Source: Hermodice carunculata
Taxonomy: Eukaryota; Annelida; Polychaeta; Eunicida; Amphinomidae
Direction: 5' to 3'
Assembly (NCBI GenBank): GCA_964020975.1
Contig: OZ026625.1
Location: 13,331,917 to 13,395,916, forward strand
Length of the DNA stretch: 64,000 nucleotides
This document shows positions 56,320 through 64,000 of this stretch, in pieces. Below the pieces are notes generated by a model. That model was not told the origin of the DNA. It saw only the letters and a program-made list of their open reading frames with translations, and did not search any database. Both the position numbers and the translations under genes were made by a program. Each line of letters starts with the position of its first letter. The stretch's first letter is position 1.

Positions 56320-56700
56320 CAATTGTACATATCAGGGATGGAGATTGTGATCTATATGGCCTATAAATTTGGCATGTTTAATTCAATCATGTTTTTCGAG
56401 AAATGGGATTTTATATCTTTAAACACATTTTGGGTCATAATTTCCCTCAAATTATAGGTGGTGACACTAGTATCACATGCAACTGAGATTTTGACATCCT
56501 CCATAATCCCAAAAAATTTCACGACGATCTATCAAACATTAAGGATGCTCCGGTAGTCTCAAAATTTTCACATTTTGACCTGCATGTATGTACAGGTACT
56601 ACATATTACTGCAGGTGGCACCACCAATATCAATCTCGACCTAGATCTTCATACACTTCATAAGTCCTGAAAACTGTGGACTGTATCGTGCTCACAAGCA
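56320..56700 (-). repeat. Fragment of the 47-49 kb repeat family
   Basis: Matches 48120-48500: TAAATTTGGCATGT/TAAATTTGGCAAGT, AAATTATAGGTGG, CACTAGTATCA, AAGGATGCTCCGG/AAAGATGCTAGGG, CATTTTGACC and AACTGTGGAC occur in the same order. It lies on the other side of DIRS 1. Confidence 0.7.
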
Positions 56701-57040
56701 AAACGTTTAGAGATAGAACGATGGATAGACTAACAGACAGGTGTGATACCATAAGCTCTGTGACCTTTGGTCAGCAGAGCTAAAAACATGAGTGAATTTG
56801 ATAATCTTAAAAAGTATCTGTGAACATGGTAATTGTGCAATATAGATTTTTCCAAAGTTTATCAATTCAATCATGCATGATCTTACTGGGGTCACAGGAA
56901 TGGATGTGGAGAGCCGAGATTTTTTCAAGTCTTGCTCTTGGCGTTTCTCTACAGCGTGACAGGACACTTTGATTTCATTGATCAGCAGTCCATTTATGTA
57001 AGAAGGTTATGTTTTTAGAAACAATCCACGCTGCGAAGTT
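56701..57040. other. Stretch with no recognised gene
   Basis: No coding region recognised. A short minus-strand frame at 56707-56967 has no motif. Confidence 0.5.
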
Positions 57041-57280
57041 AACTCATTCCATCCTGATAGATAACCAAGTCAACAGCTTTCCTTGGCACACTGGGCACAA
57101 TGCGCCCACAGCGTGCCAAGGAAATTAAAGCAGTTGACCATGGGCATATAATTTGGAATGATCTTCCATGCAAGTTTCATCCAAAATTTAGAAAAATAAT
57201 CCCTAAATTAGTAAAATACATTCAGCAGATGACATTTAGATATTAGCGGGAAAAAGCGTTATTAGGGTGGAATGAGTCAA
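57041..57280. mobile_element. 240-bp MITE with internal hairpin
   Basis: The left end ACTCATTCCATCCTGATA (57042) and the complement of the right end ACTCATTCCACCCTAATA (to about 57277) match at 16 of 18 positions. Inside, TTTCCTTGGCAC (57078-57089) and GTGCCAAGGAAA (57113-57124) form a perfect 12-base stem. Flanks read TTAA on the left and TCAA on the right, so a TTAA target is possible but unproven. Confidence 0.65.
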
Positions 57281-57438
57281 GCTTTCATCCATTTTCTGAC
57301 AGTGAGAGTGGTCTTGAAAAGCAGGTACAAGAATGTTTTTTGACTGAGAACTTTCCCCTTTGTTGGTTGTATTATTACAAGGTGCTTTTACAATTAACAG
57401 TTACGTGGAAGCGATGAATGCTTCCTTTATTTATTAGT

Positions 57439-57605
57439 AATACTTACCTCTCAATCACTCATGCTTATACCCCTGCTTATCAGGTTCTCAGCCAGGTTTT
57501 TAAACCTGAAACTTTTTATGGCCGACCTGTGGTTACATGCACAAACCCCCAAAGGGGCCTCCGGTACAACTTCCGGTGTTTGCGCATGCTCACCACTTTC
57601 TCTCC
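57439..57605. repeat. DIRS 2 left inverted terminal repeat
   Basis: From about CTCTCAATCACTCATGC through CGCATGCTCACC it is the reverse complement of 63370-63527 with about two differences in 145 bases. Confidence 0.92.
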
Positions 57606-57654
57606 TCTAGAATTTCACTGGTGGGGACGGCTTGGGTGGGCTTCTGAGTGATTG

Positions 57655-57750
57655 AGAGGTAAGTATTACTAATAGATAAAGGAAGCATTCATCGCTTCCA
57701 CGTATCTATGGTGTAATACTACCCTCTCAATCACTCATGCTGATATGCCA
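57655..57750. repeat. DIRS 2 internal complementary region
   Basis: The first half (GGTAAGTATTACTAATAGAT to CTTCCACGTA) is the reverse complement of the left edge 57402-57450. The second half (CTATGGTGTAATACTACCC onward) is the reverse complement of the right edge up to 63540. The two halves meet at about 57703, which gives the outer borders of the element to within a few bases. Confidence 0.9.
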
Positions 57751-58054
57751 GCAGAAATGAGGAGGGCGTAATTCACCTTTTGACAGGTCTACAGTAATAC
57801 CCCATAGGTCAGCCACATATGTTAGTACGGTACCATAATCACTCTGAACTCTACCTGAGCAATCTTATTGCAAGAAGGAGCAGGAGAATTCAGGGAAAAA
57901 AGCAGAACGGCATATAGAATGAGCAGCTGCTCTGTTCCCTCAACCCAGCCTACCACAGCAGAAGTAAAGCAGACTACTTGCCTGGTCATGTGAATCTGCG
58001 ACTCCGGACATGCTACTTGAGCCTCTTTGGGGCAGTCTAGCAGTCACCTCAGAG

Positions 58055-59045
58055 CTACTTCCCATCGCCAAAGGAGGCTGTGCGAGTATTGCGCATCGCT
58101 ATCAAACCACCCTGAATCTCGGTCAGGTCCCGCAGGTAAAAGGATGTGAATGTTGTGTGAGCCTTCCACCTGCATGCCCGCATAATGTCGGCAAGGGCAA
58201 CATTGCGGATCAGAGACCACGATGCAGAGAAAGCCCTGATGTCGTGTGCTCTTACCCCTCGGACCCTAAGAATATCCTCTGACCCGGAGGCTACCTGATA
58301 GGCCTTACAGACCGCCGCCTTCAGCCATGCAGACACGGTATTAGCAGCTATCCTGCCCGACTCTGTTTTCCTCAACAGAAGAAAGAGGGCTCTCCGACCC
58401 TGATGAATCTCTTTCGTTTGGTCCAAATACCACTTTAGCGCCCTCACAGGACACAGTGTCCTATCAGGTTCCGAACTTGATAACGTGTCGGAAAGCGCTT
58501 TGATTGTAAAACCCGTAAAGGCAGTGGTGGGGTCTGTGGCAACATGGTTCTTGGCTAAAAAGCCCATGTGTGGTTTCAATGTGATGGAGGTTTCATCCTC
58601 CGACCACCAAACCTCGTTAACATCCAATGCATGGATTTCACTCCTTCTGGCCCCTGAGGCCAGTGCGAACAAGAAGACTGTCTTGTAAGTCAGCCATTTT
58701 AATTGGATCGTTTTGGGATCCTTTTCTTCAAATGGAGGTCTCGTCATGGCCAAAAGGACGAGGCTCAAATCCCAGGTGGGCATTATATTTTTGCCAACTG
58801 GTTTGTCAGTATAAAAACTTTGGATTAAGGCTGACAAATGTGGGTCCGCTCCTAATGATCGACCCAATTTCTTGCTCAGGGAGGAAGAAATCGCTGTTCG
58901 GTATCCTTCGATGGTCCTTGCACTTAGCTCTTTTTCCTCAAACAAATACAAGAGGAAATCGGCAACATCCAAGGATCTTGCTGACCAAGGTTCCAACTGC
59001 TTCCCAGCACACCATTCAGTGAACAGTCTCCACCTTGAGTCGTAT
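58055..59045 (-). mobile_element. DIRS 2 tyrosine recombinase part
   Basis: Lies in the C-terminal half of a 639-codon frame (58055-59974). SSLKTYDSRWRLFTEWCAGK starts the core-binding region. The catalytic landmarks are ASGARRSEIHALD (first Arg), VRAHDIRAFSAS (HxxR) and FTSFYLRDLTEI (Tyr). These enzymes insert the circular cDNA without target duplication. Confidence 0.92.
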
Positions 59046-59974
59046 GTCTTCAAAGAAGACTTTCGAAGTTTACCTCGTGCTATTCTTGAGGCAACGAGAT
59101 TCGAGAACCCAGCCTCATGGACGTGTCGTGCGACAACCTCCATGCGTGAAGATTGAGCACCGCCGGATTCCGATGGAACCGGGACGTCCAAGGCTGCACG
59201 AGCAGTCTGTCCCAGACTGGTAGACGTAACAGAGCCTCGCGACTCAACTCCAGTAGGTATAGAGACCAATCCCGTTTTGGCCACCAGGGAGCCACCAGGA
59301 TGATCTCCGCCTTCTCTTCCCGGATCTTTCTTAGAACTTGAGGGATCAACGGAAGCGGAGGAAAGGCGTAGCCCCACATTCTGTCCCAGCATATCGCCAG
59401 GGCGTCTACCGCAAAAGCTAGAGGATCTGGGACTGGAGCCACAAACACTGGCAATTTGTGGTTCCATCTGGTGGCGAACAAGTCCACATGGGGTGTCCCC
59501 CATCGGTCCCATAATGCCTGAACTACTCGTGGGTGTAGGGACCATTCTGTCCCTATCACCTGTCCACTTTCGGGACAATTGGTAGGCTATTACATTTAGA
59601 TGGCCGCTGATGTGACGGGCCAGAATCCTTACTCCGTTGCTGCCGCACCAGATAAGCATTTTCTTTGTTAGCTCAAACAACAGTTTGGACCGAGTGCCCC
59701 CTTGTTTGTTCAGGTAGGCCACCACAGTCCTGTTGTCCGACATCAACGTCACATCTTTGTCTTTCACCAACTGTTCCAACTTCTGCAGGGCTAAGCGTAC
59801 TGCCTCCAGTTCTAGCCAATTGATGTGAAAATGTCTCAAGTGCAGAGGCCAGATGCCTGAGACCATGTTGGAGTCCATGTGGGCTCCCCAGCCCTGTTTT
59901 GACGCGTCCGTGTAAACAACCAGTTTGGAATTGAACGGCCTCATCGTCTGTCCACCCATGACGTTCCTTCTCAC
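59046..59974 (-). mobile_element. DIRS 2 RNase H and methyltransferase-like part
   Basis: RNase H motifs VVYTDASKQGWGA, INWLELEAVRLAL and LMSDNRTVVAYLNKQGG at about 59690-59930, then ARHISGHLNVIAYQLSR. The methyltransferase-like segment reads HVDLFATRWNHKLPVFV and DALAICWDRMWGYAFPPLPL at about 59080-59559, with ILVAPWWPKRDW. Confidence 0.9.
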
Positions 59975-61246
59975 CGTCCACCAACGGATGAGGTACTTTA
60001 ATATCGTGCGGACCTACTTCAACCATTTGACACAAACAGGTCCTGTTCCACTTTGCGTTCAGAGCTATGTTGAGTGGCTTCCTGTGTAGGCGTCCTAACG
60101 GAACTTGCGAGTCCATTGAGGACATCATGCCCAACAGCGATAGCCATTGCCGAGCTGTTTGCTGTGTCGATCTCATGAACCTCTTGATAAGGCTCTGTAG
60201 TCTGTCCCATCTGTCCTCGGAAGGATGGCACTCGAATTGGACTAGATCGAAATGAATGCCTAGGAAGACAAACACCTGTTTGGGTGTGAGATTTGATTTG
60301 GGGATGTTTACTTCTAGCCCTAAGTCCCCGCACAGATTCAACAGAAATTCTCTGTTCTTGATTAGTTCCTGATGAACTAAAGCTCGGACAAGCCAGTCGT
60401 CCAGGTACGCGTGCATTCTTATGCCCTTCTTGTGAACACATGCTGCCACAGATTGCACTATCCGGGTGAACACCTGAGGTGCCGTGGCCAAGCTGAATGG
60501 AAGAGCTCGAAACTGGAATACCTGGTCTGCGCAAGTGAACCATAGGTACTTCCGACTGCCCTGAAACATAGGCACGTGAAGATACGGGTCCTTCAAGTCC
60601 AGGGAGAAGGTCCAGTCCACGGGTCGGAGAGCCTTCGTTATGGATTCTGGCGTTTCCATGTGGAAGTGTGGAACTTCCAAATATGTGTTCAGATGAGACA
60701 GGTCTATGACCGGTCTCCAGCCGCCGTCCCTCTTTGCGACCAAGAATAGTCGGCTGTAGAACCCCTGAGAAGAGTGATCACCCTCTCTATGGCTCCCTCT
60801 GCCAACAACTTCTCGACCGCCTGGTGGAAGAATGACCTCTTCGGCTCTTGGGCCGGCGGTTCGAACCTCAAGGGGACGCGGGACAAGGGCGGTCGCTCTT
60901 TGAGCGGTAGCACATATCCCTTTTCTAGGACACTTAACACGAACGAGTCATCTGTGATGGAAAGCCAGTGACTGCGGAAGTCGGCTAACCCACCGCTGAG
61001 TCGCTGACACATCGCCCCAGACCCGTCATAAAAGCTCCTGACGGGTGTGGATGACTGGCACGCACCTTCAGTCCCATTTCCCTTTACCGAAGCCAGGCTT
61101 CCAAAAGGGCCGGTTCTGCTTGCCACTGCCGGAGGACGGTGCGTCAGCTGAACCCTGCCTCTGAGGCTTCTTGTTCCTAGGTCGCCTAGGTTTCCTCCTC
61201 TTTGCAAAGGAGTCCTTGGCACCAGAAACTTTGGCTCCATGTCCAC
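59975..61246 (-). mobile_element. DIRS 2 reverse transcriptase part
   Basis: Frames 60704-61246 and 59673-60743. KERPPLSRVPLRFEPP, HQAVEKLLAEGAIERV, VAKRDGGWRPVIDLSHLN, FSLDLKDPYLHVPMF, FRALPFSLATAPQVFTR and MHAYLDDWLVRAL (catalytic YxDD equivalent) occur in the expected order, then GLEVNIPKSNLTPKQVFVFL. Confidence 0.92.
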
Positions 61247-63215
61247 GAGCCTTGATGGCTGCTCTAGCTAGGTCGAGGATGGCTTGGTTAGCCTCATCGG
61301 CCTGTTCCCGCTTTTGCTGCTCAACCACTTGGTCCCTGATGGGAGTGAGAGCGCCTCCAAACAAGTAGTTCGAGAACAAAGGCCGAGTTCGGATGGCTCG
61401 CTGTTCACCTTCTGAGAGGTTGGTGACCTGTAAGCACGAATCTCGCCTTGTTAACCTCAGGTTGGCTTCCATGGTGATAGCCTGCCTGAGAAGGTGCTCG
61501 ATCGCCATACCCCAGGGCGCCTGAAGCCGGGTATTCAGACTAATCCAGTCCCTGACTGGTTCCGGGACCTGCTGTGACACGAAGAGCCGCTGCATGATCT
61601 CGGCAGACGCGGCCGAGGACACGTCCAAGAAGGAGGCGATGATTACCATCGCTCTTGCATCCTCCTCTAGTCTACTCAGGACCTCCTGGGGGACTTTAGG
61701 AGATGGGGGGATCCATTTGCAGATATTTTCCCATTCCACGTCTACCTCTGTAGCCCTGTTGTCGTAGAGCCAAGATCGACTCCTTCGTCGAGTGGAAGAG
61801 CCCTGCAGGTTCACTAGCCTCGGCTGGGGCTGAGCTGTCCTCAAAGGACAACTGTCGTTGTGTGGAATGGGCCGGCTCGTCGGCCAACACCTCATCGCTC
61901 TCCGACCCCATCCCTTGGACAGGTCGGGACTCACGCTCCAGATTACGCCTGAGGCGTTCCTCGCATTCGTCCTCGCCTCCGGCGAGAAGAGACTCGTGTG
62001 ACGAGCCCTCTCCATCTGAGAAAGGCTCTCCCCGCTCATCTAAACCACTATGCAGTAGAAAAAACGGAGTTGGGAGAGAGGCAAGGGCAGCTTTTGTTTG
62101 ACTGGTCCTCTCCGGTTGCTCATCGGAGTGGTCCAGTCCGGTCCTGGTCACGGCCGGCACGGATTCGGCAAACACCGGATCTGATGTACCGGACCGGTCC
62201 AGACCTGCCAGGGAAGTATCGTCTACTTCCTGGCATGCTCCGGGCAAGGGTTCATGACCCACCTCCGTGAGCACTGGGGCATCTCCCACAGAACTTATGG
62301 CTCCTTCTACAGTACCAGTCACACCGGTCCCCTCCATAAAGTGAACCGGCAAACCGGGCTGTTCCGGTGCCTCCCCCATGTCCATGTTGGTCTCCTCTGC
62401 AGGAGGGCCAGTTACACCTGGACCCTGAATTTCCCTTGGGAAACCCGGGTCTTGGGTCTGCTGACCCACAGGTGTCACAGACACAGCTGGTGTGTGGAAA
62501 GGGACTCTCATCTGTGCAGATTGCACAAAAGACTGCGTGGTGGTGGCCATCAGCATTTGTGTTTTCTGCATAGTATCCAGTATCGCCTTGAGTCCAGGAT
62601 CCAAGGCGGTTGCGGTCTCTTTTCAAAAGGCTCCTCGGCCCTGTCCCCCTTTCTCTTACGAGAGCGTCTCCTCTTCTTTGGGGTCGCCCCCGCCGAATTA
62701 GAGGCACTATCCACTGCCTCAACTCTCCGAAAAGAGGATGAATGGTGACTCGCAGACTTGCTGGAGTCTAGAACGGATGGAGCTCTACAGCGAGACCGTT
62801 TAGCCCGCCGACGTTCAGCCAACTCAAAGAGGTCCCACCTCTCACTCGACCAACTTTTACAGTGCTGACAAGGTTGTAACCTTGAGCACTGCAATCGCTC
62901 CAGCTCCCATCTGCACTTTCTACAGTGCGGGTGGTTGTCCCACTTCCCCATCAGATGGCCGGCCACATCCTGCTTCTGAGAAGCAGGGATGCCCGCCACT
63001 GAACTGGCAGGGACAGCTGGAGCTGTTCCAGCACTCACTGGGGGTGAGAGGCTATGGCCCTGCCTCCCCCGGAGCTGCTGGATTAGGAGGCGAGATCGTT
63101 CTTGACGTCTCTCACGCTCCCTGCGGTCCACATCCTTGTCCGCCATCTTGGTTTTCAAGGGAAAAGACCACGTGTTCCTGAAAGCAAAAGTAGATAAAAA
63201 ACAGGTAAGAATCAA
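61247..63215 (-). mobile_element. DIRS 2 gag part
   Basis: Starts MILTCFLSTFAFRNT or, better, at the internal MADKDVDRRERERRQERSRL near 63145. It has a Cys-rich cluster HPHCRKCRWELERLQC and CQHCKSW, an Arg/Lys-rich stretch (KKRRRSRKRKGDRAE), an acidic Ser-rich middle, and the helical conserved end (QAITMEANLRLTRRDSCLQV). Confidence 0.82.
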
Positions 63216-63369
63216 GGCTTCTCGTTCAAAGAACGGTCCAACGACTCACTACCCCACACTTATCTGGATCCTTGAGCAATGAGTTGCTCCGGCAGTGAAA
63301 ACTGCAAAAACAAGCTGATCTTGGGGCACTCCTGTAATCACCACAACAACGTGGGCGGAAGCCAGGAGA

Positions 63370-63527
63370 GAAACAGGTGAGCATGCGCAAACACCGGAAG
63401 TTGTACCGGAGGCCCCTTTGGGGGTTTGTGCATGTAACCACAGGTCAGCCATAAAAAGTTTCAGGTTTAAAAACCTGGCTGAGAACCTGATAAGCAGGGG
63501 TATAAGCATGAGTGTTTGAGAGGGTAG
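63370..63527. repeat. DIRS 2 right inverted terminal repeat
   Basis: Inverted partner of 57439-57605. It forms the 5' end of the minus-strand element. Confidence 0.92.
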
Positions 63528-63540
63528 TATTACACCATAG

Positions 63541-64000
63541 TTATAACCTATTACATGCAACACCACATTAAGGTATGACAAAATTTAATTTTTGCACATA
63601 CATCAGAATATACATATTACTTTACACAGATGTAACTGATTTCTACTTTTTCAAAATGTTTTTGTCCCTAATTCCATTGGTGCAATTTTAAAAAAAATAG
63701 CTACACAGTTTGTTTTTTTTTTTTTGTTTTTTTCATTTTGTGACATTTACATTGGTGGATCCAAAGACAAAGAATTGCATAATTGCATTCTTTTGTCGAC
63801 AAAAATTTCACCGCACCGGTGTCTTTTGCAGTTTATTTGCTTTGTGATACTGAATATGCGGAAATAATATTCCCAAGGTATATTATTTCCCGAATGGGAA
63901 CCCTCAGGAAAATTAATTCCAGGAAATTATTGGTGATCGTGCTTGGCTGCAGACTGTTACAGTTGGGACACCCTTGATGTGGCATGTGTAAACAATCAAG
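63541..64000. other. Right flank with no recognised gene
   Basis: AT-rich; a 64-codon frame at 63783-63977 has no motif. CAAGGTATATTATTTCCCGAATGGGAAC and neighbours show no repeat elsewhere in the window. Confidence 0.5.

Larger units (their letters stand above)
57402..63540 (-). mobile_element. DIRS-like retroelement 2 (about 6.1 kb)
   Basis: A nearly full-length DIRS-like element fossil on the minus strand, from a different lineage than DIRS 1 by its ends. It has inverted terminal repeats, an internal complementary region (57655-57750), gag, reverse transcriptase, RNase H, methyltransferase-like and tyrosine recombinase parts. The inverted repeats differ at only about 2 of 145 positions by hand count, so the insertion looks young. 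The coding part looks mostly whole, with about two to four apparent interruptions; some frame changes are normal overlaps in this family. Confidence 0.92.

Noticed and set aside
60774-62748. Plus-strand frames opposite the DIRS 2 coding part (for example 62254-62748)
   Set aside because: Shadows of the minus-strand element in GC-richer sequence; no domain of their own.

Overview
The window is metazoan nuclear DNA, AT-rich outside its GC-richer retroelements. It carries a spliced, multi-domain LDLa/LRR receptor of the GRL101 type (known from molluscs and other marine invertebrates), a CYP3-like cytochrome P450 remnant, and tyrosine-recombinase (YR), CR1-like, Penelope-like and Tc1-like transposable elements. 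This suits a marine invertebrate (lophotrochozoan, echinoderm, hemichordate or cephalochordate). The sequence alone does not narrow it further. No bacterial operon, CRISPR array, tRNA or rRNA gene was recognised.

Host genes. One receptor gene on the + strand spans at least 0.25-25.9 kb. A long open exon at 246-2909 encodes a signal-peptide-like start and a run of divergent CUB-like domains. The first half of a C-type lectin domain follows (2872-3333). After a 19.4 kb phase-0 intron, one large exon (22734-25904) encodes the second half of the lectin domain, four LDLa modules, a leucine-rich-repeat domain and a seven-helix rhodopsin-like core ending in LNPFSYT. The CUB and lectin reading frames are offset at a short CA repeat near 2.9 kb. 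A second host locus at 33.3-35.4 kb holds the last three exons of a CYP3-like P450 and looks like a pseudogene.

Mobile elements. The receptor intron holds a DIRS-like relic (4.56-8.06 kb), a ~710-bp tandem repeat array (8.44-10.33 kb), a PAT/Ngaro-like YR retroelement bounded by split direct repeats (11.92-17.22 kb), a THAP-domain relic (17.4-17.6 kb), a LINE broken by a MITE (17.9-20.95 kb) and a Tc1 relic (21.6-22.2 kb). Between 25.9 and 49 kb lie a field of near-palindromic AAACCC...GGGTTT motifs (27.2-30.2 kb), a second Tc1 relic (32.0-32.9 kb), a Penelope-like fragment (35.5 kb), two small DIRS-like relics (38.8-39.7 and 46.6-47.2 kb) each next to a TTCCGAA minisatellite, a 5'-truncated CR1-like LINE (40.9-43.7 kb), a ~140-bp tandem array (44.0-44.65 kb), a perfect hairpin (45.8 kb) and an opposite-strand copy of the 8-10 kb repeat family (47.2-49.0 kb). 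The right quarter is mostly two large DIRS-like elements on the minus strand (49.01-55.89 and 57.40-63.54 kb). Each has inverted terminal repeats and an internal complementary region. The second has nearly identical termini and looks young.

The genes do not form a pathway. The window shows one large receptor gene and a decayed P450 in a neighbourhood built by repeated insertion of YR retroelements, LINEs and small DNA transposons. All domain calls are by eye from translated motifs. Exon borders are inferred from GT/AG context without transcript support.
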